Source of the DNA: Steromphala cineraria
Lineage: Eukaryota; Mollusca; Gastropoda; Trochida; Trochidae
Reading direction: 5' to 3'
Length of the DNA: 64,000 nucleotides
Assembly (NCBI GenBank): GCA_916613615.1
Contig: OU744725.1
Coordinates: 51,641,575-51,705,574, forward strand
The notes under the pieces were generated by a model, which saw only the letters and a program-made list of their open reading frames with translations, made no database searches and was not told where the DNA came from. Numbering within the stretch: the stretch's first letter is position 1; every line of letters begins with the position of its first letter. Position numbers and translations under genes: made by a program. Positions 9,188 through 22,425 of the stretch are shown here, piece by piece.

Positions 9188-9335
9188 AGAAAGGGGTTGA
9201 GGACCTTGCTGATGTGCTTCTCGTGACCGATGATGCGAACGATGACGGGGAGGTGGGGTACCCAGCAATTGTCTCTGATTGTGGAGAATCCTGTGGGGGG
9301 CTTGTGAAGCTCCATGAAGGGCATGAACTGCAGGC
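9188..9335 (-). CDS. PLD1-like: Phospholipase D exon 2 (start of PX domain)
   Basis: 148 nt on the minus strand. Acceptor is TTTTCCCGCAG (ending at 9336) and donor is CT|GTGAGT (from 9187). The first two bases complete a Gly codon begun in exon 1, followed by 48 codons and 2 nt. Visible landmarks are MPFMELHKPPTGFSTI, PVIVRIIGHEK and VLNPF. These line up with the segment of animal PLD1 before and into the PX domain (IPF...GF...P...V.......NLYTIE). A second AG eight bases on would give a frame that does not fit exon 3, so 9335 is the start. The other open frames over this exon are shadows. Confidence 0.9.
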
Positions 9336-9537
9336 CTGCGGGAAAATAAAAATGATTCATTAATACAAAAAATAATAGCATATGTCCAAAGAAAGAAACA
9401 GACATCCTGTTCAATAAGGTGATCTCCATTGTAGAGGCTACACAATCCCCTGATTAGCTTTTCAGGGTCAGCGTCGTTTTCATAAAAAAACAAGACATGG
9501 TCATCAACATCCCGCTAAATTAGTTTTTATTAAGCTC

Positions 9538-10035
9538 CAAACATTTTCCTACATGGGCCGTAACTCTGTAATAAAGAATTGCATCAATTGCATTTTTGAA
9601 CTCCATCACGGTTTTGATACCCTAAAGACACACAGCAAATTTGGTTACCTTATCTTAAATAGTTTCTGAGAAAAGTTGCCCCTTTGAAAATACCCTAAAA
9701 AATGTCCGAAAACTCGGAACAAGGGCAATAACTCCATAAAAACAAGATGTGTTTGTGAAACACGAATGCCCCCGGATGCATATGTCAAGTATCAAAGACC
9801 TAGCTCTGACCAATCAAAAGTTATGACCAAGGTTAAAGTTTTTGTGGACAAACGGACAGACGGACAGACGGACAGACGGACAGACAGACGGACAGGTGAA
9901 AAACAATATACCCCCGGAATCTCCGATTCGGGGGCATAATAAAGTGCACAGTTCTGATTTTCGAACTCTACAAAGGTATTGATACATTGAAACAGCAAAT
10001 TTGGTTATCTTATCTTAAATGAAATCTGAGTAAAG
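9538..10035. repeat. Dispersed repeat with a nested hairpin-ended element
   Basis: The host repeat (9538-9735) carries 'ttaagctccaaacattttcctac', 'aaatttggttaccttatctt' and 'aagggcaataactcc'. It recurs at 18903-19146, and partly again at 9942-10035. Between the two local blocks lies an element of about 200 bp (about 9741-9941). That element contains a GACGGACA microsatellite (9849-9895) and ends in a hairpin (CCCCCGGAATC / GATTCGGGGG, 9911-9934). The structure recalls Helentron-related non-autonomous elements of bivalves; that is an inference. Confidence 0.65.
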
Positions 10036-11762
10036 CTGTAGCCAGTAGAATCAAAACAATATGATTCTACTACCGTAATTAAAAGAAAATATGTTGCAAT
10101 TAAAAGAGTTTCCATTTCTGTTAATCAGCCCTTGGTGTTTGGTTTGGCATACTAGATTCATATAGATGGGTACCAATTTGTATTTAATTATTCTTAATGT
10201 GATTAAGAGTTTTTTGATTATTTTGTCAGATGCTATAGGCCTTAAGAAGAACACAAGAATTGCAATGACATCAAGGCATCCTCAAATGTCATTATTTCCA
10301 TTCCCAAGCATAATTAGAAGTAAGGAAAATGTTTTAAAACAATTCACTTTCTACGTCATACACCATGTCACATGATATTGATACATGATTATCCAAGTCA
10401 ATTTTAATCATTGGCAGTTCTTCCTCAGGGAATAAACTATGCAACAAGTGCAATTTCTTAATTATCAAAAAGCTTTTTCCAGTGCATATATCTACATCAT
10501 TATCAATCAAAATGTTCTTTATGCAGTTAGCAGAAGCTGGCAAATTGTCAAAAGATCTTTAGATTAACATCTTTCCTGCACTATAAACTGTCTGCTAAGA
10601 ATGATATAGTACAGGTGATCATGATTAATCAAGAGATAAGTGCACAGTCAGCAAAAACTACACAGGTATCAAAAGGTTTTTAAAAATTTGATTTCTTTTC
10701 AACTTGAATGATGAGGTATCATCATAACTATCAATAACATATGGCCTAAACATATCTATTTCATGAAAAGATACATGCCCTGAATTGGTCAGCAAGCTCG
10801 TGTGAGCTTATGTGAAGACCGCTCCAGCAACAATAATGTACATCATGATGAGCAAAATATAGTTAACATGATGTCTAAAAATTTAAAGAATAAAGATAAA
10901 GAATTTTTTTTTTTCAATTACATATTGTACATTTCGCAGAATTTGGAGTAAAGTTGGACAGCATTTGGAATGATTTCCCTACATTTAAATGATGCATTGT
11001 ACATATAAACTAAAAATAATTCCTGCAGTCAGTAAATATTTGCCAAGGTTATATCTTGGTACACATGCTATGAAGTGTTACGATTGCCAAATATAATCCT
11101 TTACACGAGCAATATATTAAATAAATTTAGGAAGCATACATGACTGGATTATGTTAAAAAAGCGGGATCAACTTATCAAAAGTTAAAAATGATAACCCAT
11201 TGACACATGACATTTGACATCCTACCATTATACATGTAGGTTTCATTTAGCGTCAATATCAAGTACTATCTTCCAACAGGATATGGACAAACTTGATGAA
11301 TTATGATATTCAAATTGACAATTAATTTTGGTACTACTACCAAGTAAGCTGTATGCATTGATTAAAACTGCTTTGTCCGATTGTTCTAAAAGGTCTGCAT
11401 GGTAAATAAGGTAAAGAGATCATATGATGTTTATGCTATGTTTGTGTCTTTATTAATCATATTTCCAGGTATCAATCAATATTGGATTTATTCATCATAT
11501 CAGGAAACATTGAGGGGAAAATGTTTTTTTCAATGGTACTACAGATCACTGAGTACAACAAGCAGCTTCCGTTATCACTTTACAAATCATTCCTACTTCC
11601 TTGTGGGACAAATTGGGGCAATTATTCATTGTCAATACACGATTTATGCATCAGGTTCATAGACTTGATTTCCATGAGATAAAATATAGCCAAATTTAGA
11701 AATAATAATTCTGGTCATTAGAGGGTCAAACATTGTAATATAGAGACGGTGACATCCTAGAT

Positions 11763-12191
11763 CAGTCTGATTAAAATCGACTGTTAATCGAGGAAAAAAA
11801 GTGTAAAAATATTATCTCTTGCGGGGTTCGAACCTCACCCAGCCCGGCTTTCCTCTCATTCACAGTCTGAAGGCACCCCTATTACCCGCATGTTCTGACA
11901 CAAGTTCATCTAGCCAATCGAAAGGAGCACAGAAAAAGCTTCGATATCATACTAGGGGCAGGTAACTCCAGTGTACCATTCGTTATACATAATCGCCGCT
12001 AAACACTATTTTAAAACGAGGATGTGATTGGATAGCTTACGATTGGGTTTGTTTGCACTAAACTGGTTATAGCAACACGCGATAGAGGTGGGTGCATTCA
12101 GATCGAGACGGAGAGGATATCCCGAATGGTTCCAGCCCCAACAGAGACATTATCTTTTATATTTTATTCCTCGTCGATTTTAATCAGGTTG
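11763..12191. mobile_element. MITE family M3, copy a
   Basis: Terminal inverted repeats CAGTCTGATTAAAATCGAC (left) and GTCGATTTTAATCAGGTTG (right), with a 429-bp body. It is flanked by a 10-bp near-duplication: catcctagat (11753-11762) and cattctagat (12192-12201), 9/10. A 9-10 bp duplication is typical of Mutator-like elements. It has no coding capacity. The interior includes GGTTCGAAC, probably chance. Confidence 0.75.
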
Positions 12192-13971
12192 CATTCTAGA
12201 TTCAAGGTAATGGTTTTTTTTGTAATTAATTGAGCACAAAAAGATATTTAGTGGTCAAAAGTGACAGTCCCATCAGAGATTTCGTGGAAGCAAAATTCAA
12301 AAAGACTGTCATTTGTAAACATATATATGATCATGACATGATTATTTCACACTTAATTTCAAGAATGTTTAGTGAGTTTAAAGCAGATCATATTTTTTTC
12401 TGTGTTTCTCATCTTCCGCCGACCTTGATTTACCCTCTTAAAGTAAAGTGAAAAAAATATTTTTATTTGTTATTTGTCCACCGACTAATTCAAAATCAGC
12501 CCGCTCTGTTTCAAAACAATCTGTTTTATGACATATCCATTAAAATTTCTACATTATCTCAACCAGGAATTTCTTTTTCTTTTTTCAATTTAAATTGTCG
12601 ATCCTTATCTTGACATTACCATGTATCTACAAATATACAACCCTTTTCTTCTTTTTTTTACCACCGTCCGCTCACTTGCAGAAGAACTTAGGAGATGAGA
12701 AACAGAAAAAATAATACAAATGACCTTACAGTTTAGTTGTTCAAGATTTAACAATTTGACAAAGAAAAGAGAAAATCACTAAAATAAGAAAAACATTGTA
12801 AAATGAAGCCTATAAGTGTGAAATGCATTACTATGACAAAACAATATCAAAACTGATAACTCTTAGCAAGAATTATTTGTAAATATGCTCATATTCTATC
12901 AACCAATTTGTTACTTGTTAATAAATCAGCATGATAACATCAGAATATTTTTCTCATAAAGCTAAAAATTCAAGATGGCCGATGAAAGATAGATAAATAG
13001 GGGATAGGACTGCATCTTTAACACAGAATTTATCCCTCAGGAAATGTTGGGACAGTATTGCAATGGGAGAAAGGATATTCGGGACTGTGATAAAGTCTAT
13101 GGTAGAAACATCAGAACAAATTACTGAGATGCTACATCAACAGATGAAACCAACTTCCTATTGACAATATGGGATTAATGCACCAGGAAATTGATATTAT
13201 GATAGTCGGGGGAAATAAACAGGAACTAATTTCTCTCCCTCAAGAATTTAAATGAATCATTTTGAAGTCAAGACTTTGAAGTAAAGTCAATTTGTGACAA
13301 AACATTAAAATTAAGAGAAAATAAAAGGGAATTAATGTCTTGTTGATTTAGAAGTAAATGTATGTCTACATGGCATCTAATGAGCAACAATTCTGGTAAA
13401 TGATGGTTTGACCAGCCAATTAATGGTTTATTTGATAACATAAATTTTAAGTCAAGGATTTCAAATATTTGAACGTTTTTCCCAAAGGTTTTGTTCTACA
13501 ATAACATATAGCAAAAGGTACTGGTATATATATATATAATCTTATATTCATCATAACGTTGATTAAAATTTAAAAAAATTTAAATTAATCCCCTATGAGT
13601 GAAAGAACTAAGATAATTCATGACAAAGAAAAGTTTAACATGATAAACTCTGAAAAACCACTAACATCACAACAGATCAACTTTCTTGTAAAAATTCTTT
13701 GTAGAGCACAATGATATTTAATAGTGTAAATGTCAAAATAATATCATGTTTGTGGGCTTATTAATGCACATAAAGTACTCATCATTTCATTTTTACAATT
13801 TCAAAGTTTCAAAATTTCAAGTTCAAAGACACAAATACAATAAGTAGCAAAACATTATATTGTTATACCTATTGAAAAGATAATCCAGTATATAGTTTAT
13901 ATCCATTGACAGTTGTGCAACTTAATGCTCTTACAAACATATTTTTTCTGTATAAAGTATCCTGGCCTTAA

Positions 13972-14310
13972 AGGGGCAGTAGCACGTTTTTAGGGGGAAT
14001 ATAAGGTGATGACAGGAAATGAAAATTAATGGTTAAAATTGAAAGACGATGTCTTTAAACTAAATGAAGCAGTAATAATTCAAATATATAATGTAAAGTT
14101 TAGCCATGCGATTTCCTTTTCTAACACAAACTGAATTAAAGATGTTCAAACAAAATGGCCGCCAATGAATTTTATGTGAATCTTTATACTTTGTCCTATG
14201 TCTATGGATGATTGATTTGTGATATGAGATTTTTTACACTATCAAGATAATTCAAAAAGCATAAACTTACAATTATCAGTGAAAATGTGAAAATATAAAA
14301 TTTTAAAAAC
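13972..14310 (-). mobile_element. TTAA-type MITE, family M1, copy b
   Basis: Preceded by TTAA (13968-13971), then AGGGGCAGTAGCACGTTTT. It aligns in the opposite orientation to the copies at 7284 and 39073, including 'caaaatggccgccaatg'. The distal end is decayed. Confidence 0.75.
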
Positions 14311-14825
14311 TTTAAAAACATATGATAAAGTATGAAGATAATCTGTATTAATGGATAAATGAACAGTAATTTCAAACTTGGCTATATATCCTTCTTCTCC
14401 TGTTCTGTTTTCTTTGTTTTAGTTCTACACTTACAATCCTCTGCCCACAAGGTTAAAGTTTCATTTTTGAAGATAACCTATATTTGAGAATATAAAAACA
14501 TCATGGTTTGTCTTTTTGACACAAAAGGTAATGATTTCTCTTATCTAAAGAAAGAGGAGAAATTATCCTTGACTTGTACTACTAAGAGCTGCCTTCAAAA
14601 TGATATTCTGTTGAAAAAATGCCAATTCAGAGTTATTCATATCATATTTTCATAAAGTCTAGCAAAGAACTCATGAAGTCGAGAGTCCCTATAGATCAGG
14701 GTGATTGATGGGGTATTGTAAATCTATTGTATATTTCAGACAGCTATGTACATGCATCTACATTGCATTATACAGGATTTAGCCGTTGTTGACTTATGTG
14801 TGGCAACATTTGACATGTCAAGGTG

Positions 14826-15199
14826 TACCATAATTTCTCTATTAATTCGACCCTCAAATATTCAAAAGATTTTCAGAAAATCTCTCAGGTTGAAAATTTT
14901 TTCAATTCTGATTCAGCATTCAGCATTGTGGTTGAAATATTAAATGAATTTAAAATTTGTTATGTCAATAGCCTTTAAAGATGACCTTATAATAATGGAA
15001 ATGTTGTTATTATGAAGATACTTAAACTGAATACTGCAAATTAATGATTTTCAACAATGGTTACATCATAGGAACATAAATATTTGATACTTAGTTGAAA
15101 TTTAACAAGTAATTTGAATTTGTTGAAAATTTGTTACCTCAGTGAAATATTTTGTGGTCGAATTATTGGAGATGTTGAATTAATAGAGACATTACGGTA
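14826..15199. mobile_element. MITE family M2, copy a
   Basis: Left end TACCATAATTTCTCTATTAA, right end the inverted TAATAGAGACATTACGGTA; about 374 bp, noncoding. Three relatives lie at 18334, 23055 and 40682. The TA at each edge and the TIR style suggest an IS630-Tc1-mariner (pogo-like) origin. Confidence 0.75.
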
Positions 15200-15419
15200 G
15201 TTGATGCTTTTCAATTATAACACTCCTTATATTCCATATTGTTGAATTCATGAGTTTGCATATGCTTTCAATTATATACAGGGCATTCATGATTTCCCCA
15301 TTCAAGGGTTTGCACATTTTCACATTTCTCCTTCAGATCTGGCAATAACAATAAACCTTTAGTCCTTACTGAATGCAGTATCCTGTATATCATAGCAAAC
15401 ACCTCGAGTTATGAATACA

Positions 15420-15740
15420 CAAGCTTATACTTGAAAGCCATGGCCAATCCACATCATTGTAACATGTGGCAGCCTTTATCTCTGAAAATTGTGTCCGATC
15501 CAGATCATGTATTGCACTGTGAATATGTTAAACTTCCTTCTGGAAGAAGATACTTACTGCCATGTTTTAAAACCAATAGGGGTAAAAATATTTTCATACC
15601 TTGCAGCGTTCGCCTTTTAAATGCTCCTTAATTTACACGCATGATTGTGGTTGTTCTTTGTATTCCTTGTAACTATGTTGTTTGTTTTTATTGTACACAA
15701 GTTCTGTAATGATACAACATGAATTCCCTTCGGGGTAATA

Positions 15741-15835
<95 letters not shown>
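15420..15835 (+). mobile_element. 5'-truncated LINE (CR1/L2-like) 3' end with ATT tail
   Basis: The frame ending at TAA 15629-15631 encodes a peptide with LPSGRRYLLPCFKTNRGKN and IPCSVRLLN. This matches the C-terminal end of CR1/L2-group LINE ORF2 proteins (LPSGRR....KTNR.KNSF.P.AI.LLN). A short 3' UTR follows, with CCCTTCGGGGTAATAAAG, and then a (TTA)n tract (15744-15835) as the retrotransposition tail. Only the last 65 or so codons remain. No clear target-site duplication was found. Confidence 0.75.
15744..15835 (+). repeat. (ATT)n microsatellite, LINE tail
   Basis: About 28 uninterrupted ATT units, followed by an interrupted end. The poly-Ile and poly-Leu frames here are artefacts of the repeat. 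Confidence 0.95.
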
Positions 15836-16433
15836 GTGGGATACCCAAATCTATTATATGCTCCTATGACTGAATTTTCTAGAGAAAATCATTTTTATTT
15901 GTATGTAAATTTAAGGTGCGTATAAGCAAGGACAAATATAGTTTGGAGACAAAAGTCAATTAAAAAAAGTGTTCTTCGTGATAAGCTGTCAGGGGGATTA
16001 TGGTAAATTTTAAGCAGATGGGCCCCTTTGCAATTATATGAGTATCCTACATCTAATAATTTTAAGGGACACCAAGCCAAAAGTGTTGGCAAATTTCTCC
16101 AGGATCCTCTCTAGATAAAGAACTAAAAAGGTAAAGGGATACTGCCTGCATGCAAATTTTTCATTGGCATCAGGACAACTTATTGTATGGCTAAATTTTT
16201 GCATTGGCTGATTTGACAGCTCTGCGACAAAAGTATGAATTCCTTATCTGTTTTTATTATGTAGCATGAATTCAGCTTTTTGCCTTTATCCTCTACTCTA
16301 AATCTTTGGAAAAAGCTGAACATGTATAAAAATTCAGATTTTGCCAAAGTAGAAATAAGGGAATTATCCTTATAGACATTTTTATTTTTCAAGGAATCTG
16401 CACATGGTGACATACATAATTTCTTAATTAGAT

Positions 16434-16787
16434 CAGTCTGATTAAAATCGGCCTAGTTTACAAGGAATGAAATATTCCAAATATTAACTCTACGATAGGT
16501 CTGACCGCACCCCCATACCTCGCATGTTTTTAACAAGTTAAGTGCAGCCAATTTTAGCATAGCAATATTTAGCAGACTAATCACATCGTCTTGTTTTATA
16601 AGCATGGTTAACAGGAGTTACTTGCCCCTAGCTTCTGATACCGAAGGCTTTTGCTGGCAGCTTGTGATTGGTTAGAGCTCTGAGTTAACGTCAGAACATG
16701 CGACCTACTGGGTTGCGATTGGATTCGATAGAGTAATATTTTAAAACTTTTATTCCTCTGAACTAGGCCAATTTTAATCAGACTGTA
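16434..16787. mobile_element. MITE family M3, copy b
   Basis: TIR of about 26 bp: CAGTCTGATTAAAAT(C/T)GG followed by CCTAGTT, in inverted form at the right end. Length 354 bp. The flanks ttaattagat and taaataagat agree at 8/10, consistent with a decayed 10-bp target duplication. Its ends match copy a at 11763; the interior has diverged. Confidence 0.75.
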
Positions 16788-17332
16788 AATAAGATTTTAC
16801 TTGTTGAAACAGTAAATTGAAAATGAATTAAATTTTTTTTAGGTCAATGCCTTACAGCCTTCTTATCTCTAAGGACAAAGGCAAAGTAAATTTTGTCAGT
16901 TTATATACTATACAGAATTTACATACGCTGTACTTGTGTACCTACAAGTTACTCTACAATGGCATTTAGTGAATGGTCCTTTCACCTTAAGTGACCCAGA
17001 AATTGGGTCAACAACATTTTCAATACCCACTTGTCTATGAAAGGTAATTATATGGTACAACCTACTGTAAATATGTGAGGGTTTGTTAAATAATATAAAA
17101 CAAACAAAAGCTTAGGAATTTTTAAGGTTTGTAAAGCCCAAGTTCAAGATTTGTACTTACAAGTTCACACAGTTACAAAAATCTTATAATACAGTTGACC
17201 TTAAGTGTTATTTGTGGAAATGATTAGTGCTTGTCAATATATTATTATTTATTCTACATGAACTCATAATGAATAAATTGAAAAGAATACCAATCCCTCT
17301 CTATCAAGGAAGCTAAGAAAAATTAGTATTTA

Positions 17333-17442
17333 GGACCTAGATTTTCAAAGCTCTCTTTTGTGTTAAGATAGTCGTAAGTTCAATAAATTTACATTGACTG
17401 AAGACAATCTTAACACTAAGAGAGCTTCGAAAATCTAGACCC
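17333..17442. mobile_element. Short foldback (about 110 bp)
   Basis: The arms GG(A/T)CTAGATTTTC.AAGCTCTCTT...TTAAGAT are inverted around a loop of about 30 bp. It is close to a perfect hairpin with no coding capacity. Confidence 0.7.
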
Positions 17443-18333
17443 TGGTTCTTACTGAATTTTTGGAAAATTGCTTTATAAAAATCACAATAATGAGTAAGAA
17501 TTATTATTAGAAATAATATATTATACTAGAAATTATTATTATTTTTGGATCAACAGGAAAAAGGACTTACATCCCACAGTGGAATGCTACATTTCTTGGT
17601 CCAAATGACAGGCAAGAAAAATAAACTAGCTGCTTTTAATATCAGATTAAAATGAATATAATCAGCAGTAAAGTATGTTTCTGAAAGCAGGTATATTTAA
17701 TGGTATGCAATTGCAAACATGTGATAAGATAAGATTGATGTGAAAAACAGGAAAATGGGGCATTTCAATGAACTCTTTATATATTGACGAAGTGAATCCC
17801 TTCCGTTATATACATTATAAACATAAGATGAAAGAATATCAGTTGACACTGGAATAACATATGACATAAAATTGAAAGCAATCAACCTTCTACCTAGATG
17901 TATCCAAGTATACTACTCAAAAGAAGTTAAGGGTCAAACCTTTTTCTGAGTGTCATGTTTTTACTCATAGAAAAGAGATTAATTAAATAATTCTAACTGG
18001 AAACCTTTACAAAAAATTTCAGTAAAGACTGATGGCCAAAATTCTGTAAAAAGCTTATTCAATATTCAAAAACAACTAGTACGACAGCCTTTGACAAATC
18101 ACCTTTTCTTGCTAAAAAAATGATCAATGAAACTATAGGCATCGCACAAACATATTGTGTTCAGACCTTCATGAGTTGCTTATGTTCTTGAAACTATCAT
18201 ATGCATTTCCTATGAACAGGATGATGATACTTTAAATTGAAATTTTATCATGGTCAAGAGGAAACAATCTTGGTAGAGAAAGAGATCATTGTGTGGCTAC
18301 GAGGTTGTTAGACAGAAGTTTTCATTCTTTGGC

Positions 18334-18721
18334 TATTGTAATTTCTCTATTAATTCAACCCTCAAATTTTCAAAAGACTTTCTGAAAATGGTTTAACTAT
18401 TTTTCACTTTTGATCGCTCATTCGCCACATACCATGGTTGAAATGTTAATAAAAAGAAGAACAATATGTAATTTAAATGCATAGGTTTTATTGACACATG
18501 ACCACATAATAATTGAAATGTCTTCATTATGAAGATATTTTGATTTCTTAAGTCAAGATTATTATGCTTTATAATTTTCAAGAGATGAATCATAGGAGCA
18601 TCAACTTTAAGGACTTTTGGCACTTGGTTGAAATTTTAGAAGTGATTTGAATTTGTGATCACACTAACATATGATGTGGTTGAATTATTAGAGATGTCGA
18701 ATTACTAGAGAAATTACGGTA
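18334..18721. mobile_element. MITE family M2, copy b
   Basis: Left end TATTGTAATTTCTCTATTAA, right end CTAGAGAAATTACGGTA. It is related along its length to 14826-15199. Confidence 0.75.
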
Positions 18722-18902
18722 TTACTAAGTCTCTGTGCAATACTCCTCTGTGTGGAACCACCTTGCAGCCAACCAATGGTTCTTCCTCTATAAAGATGTC
18801 ATGAACAAATATAGGTTGGACCTTAACTTTTTTGGGTTGTATACTTTTGATAACATCTTTAAACCAGAAGACATCTAAGTCATCAACGACCCCTGCCAAA
18901 GA

Positions 18903-19146
18903 AGTTTTTATTAAGCTCCCAACATTTTCCTACAAGGGCCATAACTCTGTATTATATATTATATAATTTGATAAATCTCATTTTCGACTTCCATCAATGT
19001 TTAACCCTGAAGACAAACACCAAATTTGGTTATCCTATCTTAAATAGTTTCTGAGAAAAAATTTCCCCTTTAACTCGGACACACAGCACACGGACGGAGC
19101 CAAAACCTATATCCCCCTCCCATATCGTTCGAGGCGGGGGATAATT
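18903..19146. repeat. Second copy of the dispersed repeat at 9538
   Basis: Shares 'ttattaagctcc.aacattttcctac', 'ccataactctgt', 'caccaaatttggtta' and 'ttaaatagtttctgagaaaa' with 9538-9735. It ends in a GC-rich hairpin (CCCCCTCCC...GGCGGGGG, about 19112-19140), so the hairpin end recurs with a different sequence. Confidence 0.65.
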
Positions 19147-19959
19147 AGGCAATGACAAATGACTCGACTAGTGCAACTGGGTTATTCAAAAGGGTTAGCA
19201 TCACATTATTCAGCAGCTTGATGTGTTGATCTGAAGAAATATTGATTTTAGGTAACTATCCTTTAAAGTTTATGTTACCGCTGAAACAGATATAAAGTGC
19301 AATCCTTGTCAGTAGGATAACATGTATCAAACAAGCATATTAATTCACAGGAAAAGGGTTAATTAATACGTGTGATCCAACACAACTCACCTGGTTGACA
19401 TTCTTTATCCATGGTTAATGAGCAGGTAGAAAATGAAGAGTCTCTTGAATAATCAAACAGGTATGATCCAGGTATGGTCCAAAAACTGAATGATCCAAAA
19501 ATCCTTCAAGCAGTATCAACACTTTGAAATAAGATCCGGAAGAGACTCCTTAGTAAATAACACCAAGACAATGGTATTTGACAATCCACATGTTATACCA
19601 ATTCCAAAGAGCGTATGTTAATTATCAAGTACAGTTCACACAAAGCTGTTTGACTTGGAAGATGAAGTAAATTCTTCAAACCACCAACCACATTCAAGTG
19701 TAATTCTTGAGAAATGGTAAAGGTTTGATACTCAATGAATTCCGCAAAACACTGGCCATATCCACAGTTTAACTCCAAGAAGCAATACAAGCTCTATAAC
19801 ACTGTCAAGAAACAAAATGGGTTGACAGCAAAGCCAGAATGACTCTAAGACACCGTTGGCGCTATCGGTAAGCTGTGATTCTGATAACCACAGAAACCTA
19901 AGGATGTGTTGACAGCGCTAGCTCACTGCCTTTGTTGAAGAAGCCAGAGTAAAGACAGA

Positions 19960-20900
19960 GTATCTTCTCTCCAAGAGCTAGTTGCACTTCATTTCACTTG
20001 ATTCCTGGAGAATGATTCCATTCCATAGACATGTTCTCACAAGTAGATGTTAAGCTACATGACATGATATGATAAACAGTGTAATTGTTCTTCAAAAGCC
20101 AGTAACACCACAATTGACTTGATTCTTAGACATGTTTCAAAGAATTTCTCATATGCTGATGATAATCTACTAATGGCAACAGACAAGAAGTTTGTAGTGG
20201 ACAATAGTCTTTTCTCTTTAGAGGCTACAGCACATTGGATTCCATACATACAATTCCATGAAAAGGTTCTAAAACTCTCATTACAACCTCTCAGTTGTAG
20301 CAGATTGAAATGCTGTAACAAACATTGGGATCTTCTCTCCAAGAGCTAGTTACAGTATTTGACTTGATCCATGGAACCTTAGTTCTTACATGCTGATGAC
20401 AATCAACAAGTCCAGGTATCAAAAGTCTCTTCTCTTCAGAGGCTAGTTACACCAAATTTGGTTCAATACACATCATAATTCCACAAATAGGTTCTGACAC
20501 ATTGAATACAGTTGAAGTAAACTGAAATGTTGTAATAAACAATAGGATCTTCTCTTCAAGAGCTATTGACAAAATATTTGACTTGATCACTGGAACAAAG
20601 ATCTCATATGAGAGTCTTCAGGTTCAATAAGCATCATTCCAAGGGTAAGTTCTGACACGCTGATGTCCATCTACCAGTGATTCTCAGTGTCTCTTCACTT
20701 CAGAGGTTTGTTACACAACATTTGGTTCCATTAAACATCATAACCAAAGAGAAATCTCACACGCTGACGACAATCTACCACTGATGCATTCAGAGGTTAG
20801 TTACGCCAAATTTGATTCCATTACACATCATAACCAAAGAGAAGATCTCACACGCTGATGACAATCTACCAGTGATGCAGATACGTTGATGAACTATGTC
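19960..20900. repeat. Degenerate tandem repeats
   Basis: Recurring phrases 'gatcttctctccaagagctag', 'cttcagaggctagttacacca', 'catcataa' and 'gctgatgacaatctacca' recur in a similar order through this stretch. Identity is low and no fixed period could be read by eye. The open frames are not coding. Confidence 0.55.
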
Positions 20901-22274
20901 AATAGCCTCCCTTCTATTTGCAGCTGATCAGGCAATTTAACAGTGATAACACTGTGTCGAGAGAAAATTGATGCTCTATTACTTCAAATGCTAGCAGACA
21001 CAAGCTGGTGTCCTATTAAAGACAATATGTTGCTGTACTATGAACAGAACTAAACTCAATTTCAAATGATAATCAGATACGATTGTTGGTCTGCCACAGG
21101 ATATAAGTCTCTCTGTCTCTCTTTCTCTTGAGTTTTTGATAAGCCTTATCAAATTATTCAGAATGACAGACACTTAATTGTAGACAATCACTTACAAGAT
21201 CAGATCACTAATTTTACTAATCATGGGAGTCCAGTCTATAGATTTTCCTGTTGTCTGCATTACAAGAAACTGAATTAACTCTTAACTGGCTACTGTATAG
21301 TAATCCAGATACCATTAGACCTAAACTATTAAAGGAATATGCATTCAGTCACTGAGGAATAAGCTGAAATAATTCAATAGGTTATGGGTTAAATCCTTCA
21401 GAGATTCAATCACAAGGAAGATCTTTTTGAAAATTTAGTGCTGATGAAATCATCACATCTGTTACCTCAATTATATCACGTATCAGTAAAGCTGAATTAA
21501 ATACAGTAGGTCATAGGTTGGTGGTTAAGATCCTTCAAGAATTCCAATGAATTAAAAGATTTTGTTTTGTGTTTTTCAAATCATCACATCTGTCATATTA
21601 TCTATGTCAGCATTATCAAATGGAGGTCAATTTCATTTCTCAGTTCAAAGTGAATTACAATCCATATCAGATAATAATTCTTTCTTGATCATCCGGTGGC
21701 AAGTACTGTTCTCACATCACATGAGATACTTTTCCAAAGCAATAACAATCAAAGATCAATCGTTATCTAAAAGTAGAATGTAATAACTGTTCTCCACTGA
21801 CAACTCACAGAATCATATTGAAAAAGGGAAATGCCACAGTTTAACGAGAGTTCTTTGATGTCTAACGACTAACAAGGTGTAGATAAGCTGCAAGATATCC
21901 TTTTTGCACTATGGAGCATTATTCAAGTCCAAGACATTGCCATTGCAGGCATAACTTCTTTGTAATCAAACCACAGCAATTTATGTATGTGAGGTAAATT
22001 CTCCTCCAACTGGTTAGAACAATTGCTCTGTCAATCAAGTCACAAACACTCACAGACCATCAAGAACTGTAAATTTTCAGAAGACAAATTCACCTTCAAA
22101 CAAAAAACACTTTTTGAATATCCACAGATGTAGATGTGAGTAAGGTTAGTTCTTTGTCACTGTCAATTAATTTCATCCAAGCCTCATATATCAAAGGAAG
22201 CCAGATGTATATTCATCACAAGCATCAAGTTCACCAGGTAAGTTCTCAGACTGTCACATCATGTCACAAAGAAA

Positions 22275-22425
22275 CAAGTCAAAATTCCAACAATTCCAGT
22301 AACATCCAACGATCACAGCAGCATCCAACAATCACAGCAATATCCAACAATTCCAGTAACATCCAACGATCACAGCAGCATCCAACAGTTACAGCAACAT
22401 CCAACAGTTCCAGTCTTAACAAGAC
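22275..22425 (+). repeat. Minisatellite of CATCCAACA(G/A)T(C/T)(A/C)CAG-type units
   Basis: About 15-bp units such as 'cagcatccaacaatca' are arranged in a higher-order block of about 66 bp that is duplicated. The short frame over it is not a gene. Confidence 0.7.

Noticed and set aside
9178..9493. Other-frame ORFs over PLD exon 2
   Set aside because: Splice sites and phase match only one minus-strand frame; the others are shadows.
10334..10543. 69-residue minus-strand ORF as a PLD exon
   Set aside because: It does not resemble PLD, lacks suitable splice sites, and the exon 1 to exon 2 phase is already satisfied.
11821..11845. tRNA-like box B (GGTTCGAAC) in MITE M3a
   Set aside because: There is no box A at the right distance and no cloverleaf.
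15633..15925. Poly-isoleucine and poly-leucine ORFs
   Set aside because: Translations of the (ATT)n LINE tail.
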